A DNA stretch of 15,896 nt from positions 257-16,152 of the forward strand of contig DJNB01000137.1 in assembly GCA_002435545.1 (NCBI GenBank). Direction: 5' to 3'. The notes beneath the pieces are model-generated. The model made no database searches, was not told the origin of the DNA, and saw only the letters and a program-made list of their open reading frames with translations. Positions 7,987-15,489 of this stretch are shown in pieces; within the stretch, counting starts at the first letter, position 1; every line of letters starts with the position of its first letter. The DNA comes from Lachnoclostridium sp. UBA6475 (GTDB lineage: Bacteria; Bacillota; Clostridia; Lachnospirales; Lachnospiraceae). The position numbers and the translations under genes are program-made.

Positions 7987-8988
7987 TTAGTTTAAGAAAT
8001 TTATATGCTTTGGATTGTGATTCTGTTTATTTATATATTCAATTATATGACAGACAAATTTATAGGTTGATGTGAGATAGGGATTTTTTTCAAAATATTG
8101 ACGATGTTTTTGAATTCTTCCCTGTTCGTCACAAAAATCTGCTTTGATTTTTTGCATCTTCATATTTCTAGCTTCTTTTGTAGCAGAAACTTTCATGATG
8201 TCATTATACACAAATAACAGTGTTACAAAATCATGAATGGCAGGATTTTTCATCTTGGCATCCCTGTCTTCTATATTTCTTAATTCTGGGATTTTACCCA
8301 TAATATTGGCTAATTGTTTCGTTTTACGAAATTGTTTTTGGCTGTTGGGTTTTCGCATAGTACTCAAAATGCAGCTATTATGTGCAGCGGCATTTCTAAT
8401 AAACTTGATAGATTTTAAATATACGGTATAATTGAATGAATCATATGTTTGATAATAAAGTTCATATAATTCTATAAAATTTCCAAAAGACATTAATTCA
8501 ACAATATTCCATAATGCCAATTTTTCCGGTTCCCTATTTTCGTTAAGATGTTTTTCGGCTAAATCAGAACAAAATGAATATTTATGCGCTTTTCGACGAA
8601 TATCATCCTTTGCGTTGGGATGATAGCGTAAAAATAATTCGGTTATATTATATCCATCTTCTTTTGGATTATTACTTAAATCTTTCATTAGACGCACTTT
8701 TAAATAATGTTCAACATCAAGTGACAATTCTAAAATGATTTTTCGTATAAACATATCCAATTTTGATAATTCAATGAGATAGGCAAAATCTAAATTATAA
8801 TATTGATTCGTTTGCGGGTTTACGTTATAATTACGTGCATATGATTTTAATTTAAAATAATAATTGTTATAATTCAAAAATCTTTTTGCTTCCTGCTCTG
8901 TACATAATTTGAATGTAACCCCTTTTCTTTTCATGTCGGCTATCTGTTCATCCACAGTTAATTTAACTTTTTTCCCTTCATCTTTCAT
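7987..8988 (-). CDS. Abi_2 family (AbiD/AbiF-like) HEPN-domain abortive-infection protein
   Basis: This 333-residue protein has the Abi_2 layout: an N-terminal EQIADMKRKGVTF segment and YNNYYFKLKSYARNY, a helix like LSKLDMFIRKIILELS followed by VEHYLKVRLMKDLS, LALWNIVELMSFGNFIELYE in the middle, and the HEPN ribonuclease motif Rx4H as IRNAAAHNS (Arg198, His203). HEPN proteins of this family cleave RNA and act in phage defence or as toxins (family knowledge). The GTG at 9000 gives four more residues, but an AAGGGTG-like ribosome site 9 nt before the ATG at 8988 favours the latter. The gene is markedly AT-rich compared with its neighbours, which suggests horizontal acquisition. It has its own promoter (9033-9061) and is followed by a small-RNA unit. 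It runs convergent to thrH and divergent from the phosphate transporter. Target and trigger are unknown. Confidence 0.88.
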   Translation of the reverse strand: MKDEGKKVKLTVDEQIADMKRKGVTFKLCTEQEAKRFLNYNNYYFKLKSYARNYNVNPQTNQYYNLDFAYLIELSKLDMFIRKIILELSLDVEHYLKVRLMKDLSNNPKEDGYNITELFLRYHPNAKDDIRRKAHKYSFCSDLAEKHLNENREPEKLALWNIVELMSFGNFIELYELYYQTYDSFNYTVYLKSIKFIRNAAAHNSCILSTMRKPNSQKQFRKTKQLANIMGKIPELRNIEDRDAKMKNPAIHDFVTLLFVYNDIMKVSATKEARNMKMQKIKADFCDEQGRIQKHRQYFEKNPYLTSTYKFVCHIIEYINKQNHNPKHINFLN

Positions 8989-9032
8989 ATTAATTAGCAC
9001 CCTTTCTTATCTGCTTGATATTAATGTTACAA

Positions 9033-9061
9033 AGTATATCATAAAGTGAAGGGGCTATCAA
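9033..9061 (-). promoter_or_regulatory. Sigma-A promoter of the Abi_2 gene
   Basis: On the minus strand TTGATA (9061-9056) and TATACT (9038-9033) are separated by 17 nt. Expected initiation is near 9026, giving a leader of about 38 nt to the ATG at 8988. Both hexamers are weaker than those of the downstream small-RNA promoter. Confidence 0.78.
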
Positions 9062-9084
9062 GGCTTTTTCTCTCATTATAATTC

Positions 9085-9131
9085 TGGGAGAAACAAATAT
9101 AGTTTTTGTCAGCGATACGGGATTTCTCCCA
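9085..9131. repeat. 9-bp perfect inverted repeat between the divergent abi and phosphate-transporter genes
   Basis: TGGGAGAAA (9085-9093) and TTTCTCCCA (9123-9131) are perfect complements separated by 29 nt. The repeat lies upstream of both divergent promoters. It has no U-run on either strand, so it is not a standard terminator. It could be an operator, a looped regulator site or part of an RNA structure; the sequence does not decide. Confidence 0.55.
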
Positions 9132-9145
9132 AATTTTACTTATCT

Positions 9146-9173
9146 TTTACACAAACAAGAATTAGATTATACA
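9146..9173 (+). promoter_or_regulatory. Probable promoter of the phosphate-transporter/CorA operon
   Basis: TTTACA (9146-9151) and TATACA (9168-9173) are separated by 16 nt. It is the best sigma-A match upstream of the ATG at 9223, and lies divergent from the abi promoter. A ribosome site AGAGGA (GAGG at 9210-9213) lies 9 nt before the ATG. Confidence 0.5.
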
Positions 9174-9222
9174 AACCGGTGCTAAGGTAAAAGAAAATGA
9201 AGGAGAAAAGAGGAAAATACTT

Positions 9223-10947
9223 ATGAACGAGACAGCAAAAATTATATTTGGTTTGGTGGGTGGACTTGCGATGTTTCTTTTTGGAATGAATTCCATGAGC
9301 GATGCGTTGCAGAAGGCCGCCGGGGAAAAGATGAAAAAGGTTCTTAGTTTTTTGACGAAAAATCCGCTGATGGGTGCGCTGGCGGGCGCGCTTGTTACGG
9401 CGGTGCTGCAGAGCAGTTCGGCGACGACGGTTATGGTGATCGGATTTGTAAGCGCCGGACTTATGAATCTGCCGCAGGCGATATCCGTCATCTTTGGTGC
9501 CAATATCGGTACGACAATGACGGCGCAGCTAATGGCATTTAAAATCAGCAATTATATTTATCCGATCATATTTATCGGATTTATGCTCCAGTTTCTAGGA
9601 AAAAAAGAAAAGATAAAAAATATCGGTATGGTTATCCTGTCATTTGGATTGCTCTTTGAAGGAATTGAGATCATGGGAAGCGTCATGAAACCACTGGCAA
9701 ATAGTCCGATTTTTGTGGACATGATGGTTCAGGTAAAACATATTCCGGTGCTCGGTGTGATCCTCGGTGCCGTGATGACACTTGTTGTGCAGAGCAGTTC
9801 GGCGACGATCGCGGTGCTTCAAAATTTTGCGTCGCAGCCAATGCCGGACGGCGTGACAAGTGTAATAGGACTCACCGGAGCGATCCCGATCCTGCTTGGC
9901 GACAACATCGGAACGACGATTACCGCTCTGTTAGCATCGATTGGACAGTCAAAAAACGCCAAAAGAACAGCAATTGCGCACAGCATATTTAATATAAGCG
10001 GAAGTATTGTCTTTGTATTTATCATTCCGTTTTTTGCAAAATTTGTACAGTTTATATCTCCAAAAGGAAATGAAGTGGATGTCATATCCAGACAGATTGC
10101 CAATGCTCACACATCGTTCAATGTATTTTGTACGATCGTCTGGCTGCCGCTCATTCCAATTATGGTAAAAATTGTCACTGCCATCGTGTGCGGAAAGGAC
10201 AAGACGGTTGTGATGGATCAGGCACCGCAGTATCTGGACGACAAGATGATTGGCAAACCGCTGCCAGCGATGTATCTTGTGTCCGAGGAAATGAAACGGC
10301 TGGCAAATTACAGCGAAATGATGGTAAGTGCATTGAAAGACAGCATCAGCGGTGTGGGGGGAAGTTACGCGAGACAGCAGTATGACAATGCGTACCAGAC
10401 CGTAAAAGAACTCCAGGAGTGCATTTCCATCTACATTACGAAATTGTTTTCGAGTGGAATGCTCACGGAGCAGCAGTCGGAGCAGACCGCGGGATTTTTA
10501 TTTGTCGCCAATAACATTGACCGCATCGCGGATCGGTGTGCGGATATTGCGGCAGCCAGCGATGATATGCAGCTGCATGGCAAAGATCTTTCGGACAAGG
10601 CGGTCGCAGAACTCCGCCAGTGCATTGAGATCGCCCAGAATCTGTTTACGGAGGCGATGGATTCGGTCATCAACGGCGATTCCGCGGAGGCAGAAATTGT
10701 CATTAAAAACCGCGGTAAAATGAGAAAGGCGCAGAAGAAAAATACGAAAGCGCATCTGAACCGTGTTGAAAAGAAAATTTGCGATCCTGCATTGACACAG
10801 TCGTATTCAAGCATTCTGTACAATCTGGATCGTGTGGCGGATAACTGCGTCGGCATTGCGGAAGAGACGATGGATGGCATCGTATTTGTCAAACTGGAAG
10901 AAGAGCAGATCGAAGAGATGAAATTGGAATTGGAGGCAGCAGTATGA
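9223..10947 (+). CDS. Na+/phosphate cotransporter (PNaS family) with C-terminal PhoU-like domain
   Basis: This 574-residue membrane protein has the inverted-repeat core of the NptA/YjbB Na/Pi cotransporter family: QSSSATT (63-69) with GANIGTT (92-98), then QSSSATI (190-196) with GDNIGTT (226-232). Hydrophobic segments run through to about residue 322. Residues about 350-550 are helical and PhoU-like (EEMKRLANYSEMM, NNIDRIADRCADIA, NLDRVADNCVGIAEE), a domain thought to bind metal clusters and tune phosphate flux. Length and order match bacterial members with a fused PhoU. The role is Na+-driven phosphate transport across the membrane; direction (uptake or efflux) is not readable here. The TGA overlaps the ATG of the CorA gene (ATGA at 10944-10947), so the two proteins are likely made together. 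The start is set by GAGG at 9210-9213. Confidence 0.93.
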   Translation: MNETAKIIFGLVGGLAMFLFGMNSMSDALQKAAGEKMKKVLSFLTKNPLMGALAGALVTAVLQSSSATTVMVIGFVSAGLMNLPQAISVIFGANIGTTMTAQLMAFKISNYIYPIIFIGFMLQFLGKKEKIKNIGMVILSFGLLFEGIEIMGSVMKPLANSPIFVDMMVQVKHIPVLGVILGAVMTLVVQSSSATIAVLQNFASQPMPDGVTSVIGLTGAIPILLGDNIGTTITALLASIGQSKNAKRTAIAHSIFNISGSIVFVFIIPFFAKFVQFISPKGNEVDVISRQIANAHTSFNVFCTIVWLPLIPIMVKIVTAIVCGKDKTVVMDQAPQYLDDKMIGKPLPAMYLVSEEMKRLANYSEMMVSALKDSISGVGGSYARQQYDNAYQTVKELQECISIYITKLFSSGMLTEQQSEQTAGFLFVANNIDRIADRCADIAAASDDMQLHGKDLSDKAVAELRQCIEIAQNLFTEAMDSVINGDSAEAEIVIKNRGKMRKAQKKNTKAHLNRVEKKICDPALTQSYSSILYNLDRVADNCVGIAEETMDGIVFVKLEEEQIEEMKLELEAAV

Positions 10948-11864
10948 TATTCACGCTGGGCGCGTGTCTGCAGGAACAGAAAAAGACAGATTTGCCGGGA
11001 TTTGGGGAGGGCATGCCTTCCCGGATTTTTGTGACGACAGAGGCGGGAGCCAAGGCGGCTTTGGATCAGGCGCAGATGCGCTACGAGGGGGACGTACAGC
11101 TTTCCGACATCGGATTTTGTAAAGTGGAAAATCAGCAGGAGTGCACGATTGGAACCTTTTATATTCCGAAACTTCTGGATCTTCTTGGAAAACGGTATGC
11201 GATTCTTTTCTTTGTCAATGAGAAAAATATTGTGCTTGTGGATGACAGTGATTTTTCGTATCGTCTGATCCGGCGGATCCAGCGCAAGAAAATGAACCGG
11301 GAGATGACGAAGGAAAAATTTCTTTATTATTATATCACCGAATTTATCCACCGGGATCTGGAATTGCTGGTTCAGTATGAAAAACGGTTGATGGAGATGG
11401 AAGAACGCATTTCGGACGGGCACGCCGGTCATTTTCTCAGTGACTTTTCACCTGTCCGCAAAGAACTTCTGACACTTCGAAGCTATTACGATGAACTTAT
11501 GGATCTCGGACGGGAATTAGAGACAAATGAAAATGGATTTTTTGCGAAGAAGCAGACGAAATATTTTGGTACGGTGACCGACCGCGCCGACCGGCTTATG
11601 TCAAAGACGGTGCACCTTCTCGAATACGCCGGACAGGTGCGGGATGCTTATCAGGGTTACGTCGATGCCAGGCAGAATGCCAATATGCAGTTTTTGACCG
11701 TAATATCGACCATTTTCTTTCCTCTTACGCTCATCACCGGCTGGTATGGCATGAATTTTCAAAATATGCCGGAATTGCGGAGCGGATATCCGGGTGTGAT
11801 CTTTGCCAGCGTGCTCGTTGTGCTGCTGTTGATCCTTTATTTTAAGAGAAAGAAGATGTTGTGA
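10944..11864 (+). CDS. CorA-family Mg2+/divalent cation transporter
   Basis: This 306-residue protein has the CorA signature Gly-Met-Asn (269-271, in GWYGMNFQNMPEL) at the end of the first C-terminal membrane helix (about 248-268). A second helix (about 283-300) is followed by a basic tail, KRKKML. The long acidic and helical N-terminal part (about 120-245) fits the cytoplasmic funnel of the CorA pentamer. Function: passive influx of Mg2+, possibly Co2+ or Ni2+ (family knowledge). The N-terminal domain is divergent, so metal preference is uncertain. Its ATG overlaps the transporter stop, and GGAGG (10932-10936) lies 7 nt before it. Coupling to a phosphate transporter suggests balanced Mg2+ and phosphate supply (inference). 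Confidence 0.9.
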   Translation: MIFTLGACLQEQKKTDLPGFGEGMPSRIFVTTEAGAKAALDQAQMRYEGDVQLSDIGFCKVENQQECTIGTFYIPKLLDLLGKRYAILFFVNEKNIVLVDDSDFSYRLIRRIQRKKMNREMTKEKFLYYYITEFIHRDLELLVQYEKRLMEMEERISDGHAGHFLSDFSPVRKELLTLRSYYDELMDLGRELETNENGFFAKKQTKYFGTVTDRADRLMSKTVHLLEYAGQVRDAYQGYVDARQNANMQFLTVISTIFFPLTLITGWYGMNFQNMPELRSGYPGVIFASVLVVLLLILYFKRKKML

Positions 11865-11880
11865 AAAAGATTGCTTTTTT
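11864..11880 (+). terminator. Weak A/U hairpin after the CorA gene
   Basis: AAAAAG (11864-11869), loop ATTG, then CTTTTTT (11874-11880) forms a short AU-rich hairpin overlapping the CorA stop. It is thermodynamically weak, so termination may be partial. Confidence 0.35.
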
Positions 11881-11899
11881 AAAATAAAAACATTATAAT
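11871..11899 (+). promoter_or_regulatory. Possible promoter of the chemotaxis receptor/subtilase unit
   Basis: TTGCTT (11871-11876) and a perfect TATAAT (11894-11899) are 17 nt apart. The -35 box is weak and overlaps the hairpin after the CorA gene. No convincing sigma-28 (flagellar-type) site was seen before the receptor gene. Confidence 0.5.
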
Positions 11900-11913
11900 A
11901 AAAAGGTAATGTT
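11889..11913. repeat. 7-bp inverted repeat in the leader of the chemotaxis receptor
   Basis: AACATTA (11889-11895) and TAATGTT (11907-11913) are perfect complements with an 11-nt gap and overlap the putative -10 box. It may be an operator or chance in AT-rich DNA. Confidence 0.35.
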
Positions 11914-11978
11914 GATAAAGTGTTACATAGGAACAAAATGCATAGGTGATAAGCGGGTGGCATCAAGGAGGAATTATT

Positions 11979-13784
11979 ATGAAAAAGAGAAAATTTGGAA
12001 CCCGTGGTATAGTGATGTTGACCTGTATGAGCATTATGATCATTTCCGTAGTCATTACCGCACTCATCGGCTTGATTGGTGTAAGCAGGATGAATGAAAA
12101 TGGGATACAAAATTATGATGCGGCAATGAACGATGGCTATAATAAAGAAATCAAGACACAGGTTCAAACAGCGATTTCTGTTATCTCACTTTACTATCAA
12201 ATGTCAGAATCTGGCAATCTCACAGAAGAAGAAGCAAAAAAGCAAGCAGAAGAAGCAGTGCGAAATATGCGCTATGGCGACGATTATGATAAAGACGGAG
12301 TAAATGACGGTTATTTTTGGATTGATTCAACCGATTACACTCTGGTAATGCATCCGATCCTTGCCGAACAGGAAGGCGACAATCGAAAGGAACTAAAAGA
12401 CCAGAATGGTGTTTATATTCTTCAGGATATTATGAAAACAGCCGAAAAAGGCGGCGGATTCAATGAATTTTATTTTACGAAGTCCGACGGAAAGACGGTC
12501 GCCCCGAAGGTGGCATATTCAGAGGCATTTAAGCCGTGGAACTGGGTTGTTACGACGGGTAATTATGTAGATGATATGCGTTCCCAGCTGAAAGATACGA
12601 GCCACAATATGGATGCGATCATTGCTAGAATTTCACTGCAGCTTACGATAGCCGTTGCCGTGATGCTGGTGATCGCGGTCTTTATCTGCTGGGGTGCAAC
12701 CAAAAAGATTCTGCGTCCGATCATTGAATTAAAGGAAAATCTTGTCAAATTCTCAGAAGGAGATGTGAATTTTGCCGTAAGTAAAAGGGCGCTTCGCTGC
12801 CGTGACGAGATTGGCATACTTGCGGAAAGTCTGGAGAAAGTCCGCGGAGTGATGAAGCAGATTGTCGAAGAGATTAAAAAGAGTTCCAATACGATCGTTG
12901 AGACAGGGAAAGTGATCAAACAAAGTTCCAGCGACAGCAAAGAAAGTTCGGATGAGATGGCCAATGCCATCCGCAATATTTCGGATGGTGCGGTCGAGCA
13001 GGCTGAGGGAACCCAGAGCGCAGCCAATGAAATTGAAGTGATGGATGAGATGATCGCGAAGATGAATGAAAAGATTCAGGCGATGGATCAGCTCTCCGGT
13101 GAAATGTATGAGGCAGGCAGCAATGCCGGTGTCATTATGACGGAACTTGAACAGCGAAATGATACGACAAAAGGTGCGATCCGGAATGTGGCAGAGCAGA
13201 TTGGAAAGACCAATGATTCTGTACAGAAGATCAAAGAATGCACGCAGCTTATCGCGCAGATTGCGGAAGAAACCAATCTTCTCAGCCTGAATGCAAGCAT
13301 TGAGGCGGCGAGAGCGGGAGAAGCCGGAAAAGGATTTGCTGTGGTGGCAGACCAGATCAAGCAGCTGGCCGACGAATCGCAGGAATCGACGATAACCATT
13401 GAGGACATTGTGGATACGCTTCTTGAAGAATCCGCGCAGATGGTAAGCACGATGCGGATTTTGGATGCTGAGACGAAAGAGCAGCAGACAAAACTGGATG
13501 AAACAAAGACGAAATTTGCAGAAGTTTCGGATAAGATCGAACTGACACAAAATAACATTCATGCGATCTTTGAAAGTGCCGGTGTCTGCCGTGAATCGGC
13601 GGATAAGGTAAATGAAGTGATTACGTCTCTGTCCGCAATTTCCCAGCAAAATGCGGCTTCTACAGAACAGACGAGTGCTTCGATGGTAGAAATGAATGAA
13701 AATGTGAAAAAGTTATCGCAGTATGCAGCAGAATTGGATCAGATTTCCGATGAACTGCTCCGTACAATGAGCTTTTTCAACTAA
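11979..13784 (+). CDS. Methyl-accepting chemotaxis protein with a single Cache sensor
   Basis: This 601-residue receptor has a first membrane helix (about 10-35), an extracellular single-Cache (sCache_2-like) domain (about 45-205, with DGYFWIDSTDYTLVMHPI and PWNWVVTTGNYVDD), a second helix (about 215-239), a HAMP linker (about 238-290) and a long coiled coil. The coiled coil's hairpin tip contains ETNLLSLNASIEAARAGEAG (431-450) and KGFAVVADQIKQLADES, which contacts CheA/CheW. Ligand is unknown; relatives often sense small carboxylates. Unusually, DYDKDGVND (102-110) interrupts the sensor just before GYFW and matches a DxDxDGxxD calcium loop. The start at 11979 is set by AAGGAGG (11965-11971), 7 nt away; a GTG at 11946 has no such support. 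The end carries no CheR pentapeptide tether. The subtilase gene follows closely. Confidence 0.94.
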   Translation: MKKRKFGTRGIVMLTCMSIMIISVVITALIGLIGVSRMNENGIQNYDAAMNDGYNKEIKTQVQTAISVISLYYQMSESGNLTEEEAKKQAEEAVRNMRYGDDYDKDGVNDGYFWIDSTDYTLVMHPILAEQEGDNRKELKDQNGVYILQDIMKTAEKGGGFNEFYFTKSDGKTVAPKVAYSEAFKPWNWVVTTGNYVDDMRSQLKDTSHNMDAIIARISLQLTIAVAVMLVIAVFICWGATKKILRPIIELKENLVKFSEGDVNFAVSKRALRCRDEIGILAESLEKVRGVMKQIVEEIKKSSNTIVETGKVIKQSSSDSKESSDEMANAIRNISDGAVEQAEGTQSAANEIEVMDEMIAKMNEKIQAMDQLSGEMYEAGSNAGVIMTELEQRNDTTKGAIRNVAEQIGKTNDSVQKIKECTQLIAQIAEETNLLSLNASIEAARAGEAGKGFAVVADQIKQLADESQESTITIEDIVDTLLEESAQMVSTMRILDAETKEQQTKLDETKTKFAEVSDKIELTQNNIHAIFESAGVCRESADKVNEVITSLSAISQQNAASTEQTSASMVEMNENVKKLSQYAAELDQISDELLRTMSFFN

Positions 13785-13823
13785 TACAATGAACGGCTCC
13801 CGCATATACTTTGTAAAAAAGCC

Positions 13824-13829
13824 GGGAGG
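13824..13829 (+). promoter_or_regulatory. Ribosome binding site deciding the subtilase start
   Basis: GGGAGG lies 7 nt before an in-frame GTG at 13837. The earlier in-frame ATG at 13789 has no Shine-Dalgarno sequence in front of it. Confidence 0.65.
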
Positions 13830-13836
13830 CAGACTT

Positions 13837-15486
13837 GTGACTTGTACAGAAGCAATTTATTCGGAACAGGTTTTGGATTATATTGTCTCTTCGTATATCC
13901 GCGAGGAGACGTTGTTGGAGAGATACCAGCCCACATGTTACAGCCGGATCAGCAGCGGTGGAACGATCGTATACCGCGAGGAAAGCAGGATTGACAGTCA
14001 GACGATCAATCAATTTGGCTATGGCACCGTGCCACACGTATATGGTCTGATGGGATATGAAGCATTGGAGGCTGCCGGCGTGATGCAGATACGCAGGCAG
14101 CCTTATTTGGATCTTTATGGACAGGGAGTGATTGTAGGAATCGTCGATACCGGCATTGATTTTACGCACGAAGCATTTCTCAATGCCGATGGCACGACGC
14201 GGATCCATTCCATCTGGGATCAGACGATCCGGGAAGGCGAACCGTCGCAGTTTGATTACGGGCGTGTGTTTTCCGAATCCGAGATCAATGCCGCATTAAA
14301 ACAGGAGCAGCCGTCGTCCTATCTGCCGACGCGGGATGAGATCGGGCACGGCACATTTTTGGCGGGCGTGGCCGCAGGAAATCAGATCCCCGGCCGGGAA
14401 TTTTCCGGCGTTGCCCCTCTTTCCCAGATCGTTGTCGTAAAGTGCAAAGAGGCGAAAACCAGTTACCGCGAATATTACCGCGTGCCATCCAAAGTCCCCT
14501 GCTATCAGGAAAATGACATCATGACCGGCATCATGTATATCTTGCAGGTGGCGTATTCTCTGGGGAGACCGGTCGCAATCTGCGTCGGGATGGGAAGTAA
14601 TCTTGGCAATCACGACGGTGCGTCCCCGCTCTGCCAGCTGATCGATATCAATAACATGGCAGGCGCCTGTATCGTCGCGTGCGCCGGAAATGAAGGATCT
14701 GCTGGACATCATTATGAAATCACCAAAAAAGAAGAGGAAATTCAGATCGACGTACAAAAGGCAAGTCTCGGCTTTGTCTGCGAACTGTGGTGGCAGACGC
14801 CGGGAAGCGTGTCATTTGATGTGATTTCGCCGGGCGGAAGTTCGCTTGGACTAACCCGCGCAGAGGATGGCCTCCAGCGCCAGAAACGTTTTCCCATCGA
14901 AAATACGAATCTTGAAATCCGCAGTGGCCGTGTGCAGGGGCAGACGAGAGATCAGGTGGTAATATTCCGCTTTGAGGACACCAAACCGGGCATATGGAAG
15001 ATTACCGTCACATCCAGACAGGACAATCCGAGATATCATATGTGGCTTCCCATCACCCAATTTTTGGAAGGCGAAACGGTGTTTATCCGTCCGAATCCGG
15101 ACACAACGATCTGTGAACCCGGAAATGCCAGAAATGCCATCACAATCTCAGCCTACAACCCGGTAAATCAAGCCTTTTACGCGCAGGCAAGCCGGGGCTT
15201 CACGCCAAACGGCATTATCAAGCCGGATGTCACGGCGCCCGGTGTCGAGATCTTTGGCCCTTACCCCCGCGAACAATATGGCACCATGACCGGAACCAGC
15301 GTGGCAGCCGCCGTCACCACCGGCATCGCCGCCCTCTTTTTACAGCAGTTTGATGTCTTTGAACTCAATGGAAATATTGTGCCTGAACTGCTGATCCGCG
15401 GAGCCTCCCCACGCGGCGAGGAGTATCCGAGCCGGGAGTGGGGGTATGGGACGGTCGATGCGTACGTGAGTATTACCTTTGAATAA
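13837..15486 (+). CDS. S8 (subtilisin-like) serine protease, Csp-like with inserted beta domain
   Basis: Starting at the GTG, the protein has 549 residues (565 if the ATG at 13789 is used). The S8 triad is intact: Asp104 (VGIVDTGIDFTH), His171 (IGHGTFLAGVAAG) and Ser488 (MTGTSVAAAVTTG), plus the oxyanion Asn285 (ACAGNEGS). Residues 1 to about 80 look like a short prodomain. About 290-430, between the oxyanion loop and the serine, is an inserted beta-rich region resembling the jellyroll of clostridial Csp subtilases. There is no signal peptide or membrane segment, so it probably acts inside the cell or leaves by a non-Sec route. Csp proteases process a spore germination hydrolase in Clostridia; whether this one does so is unproven, since related subtilases also occur without that role. 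It lies 52 bp past the receptor stop with no terminator, so co-transcription is likely. Confidence 0.9.
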   Translation: MTCTEAIYSEQVLDYIVSSYIREETLLERYQPTCYSRISSGGTIVYREESRIDSQTINQFGYGTVPHVYGLMGYEALEAAGVMQIRRQPYLDLYGQGVIVGIVDTGIDFTHEAFLNADGTTRIHSIWDQTIREGEPSQFDYGRVFSESEINAALKQEQPSSYLPTRDEIGHGTFLAGVAAGNQIPGREFSGVAPLSQIVVVKCKEAKTSYREYYRVPSKVPCYQENDIMTGIMYILQVAYSLGRPVAICVGMGSNLGNHDGASPLCQLIDINNMAGACIVACAGNEGSAGHHYEITKKEEEIQIDVQKASLGFVCELWWQTPGSVSFDVISPGGSSLGLTRAEDGLQRQKRFPIENTNLEIRSGRVQGQTRDQVVIFRFEDTKPGIWKITVTSRQDNPRYHMWLPITQFLEGETVFIRPNPDTTICEPGNARNAITISAYNPVNQAFYAQASRGFTPNGIIKPDVTAPGVEIFGPYPREQYGTMTGTSVAAAVTTGIAALFLQQFDVFELNGNIVPELLIRGASPRGEEYPSREWGYGTVDAYVSITFE

Positions 15487-15489
15487 GGT

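Noticed and set aside
8237..8431. Plus-strand ORF of 64 codons inside the abi region.
   Set aside because: It lies wholly antisense to the well-supported Abi_2 gene and has no ribosome site.
11912..11940. TTGATA as a -35 box for the chemotaxis receptor.
   Set aside because: At 17 nt spacing the -10 would be AAAATG, a poor match; the TATAAT at 11894-11899 is a better candidate. A sigma-28 type site was also sought and not found.
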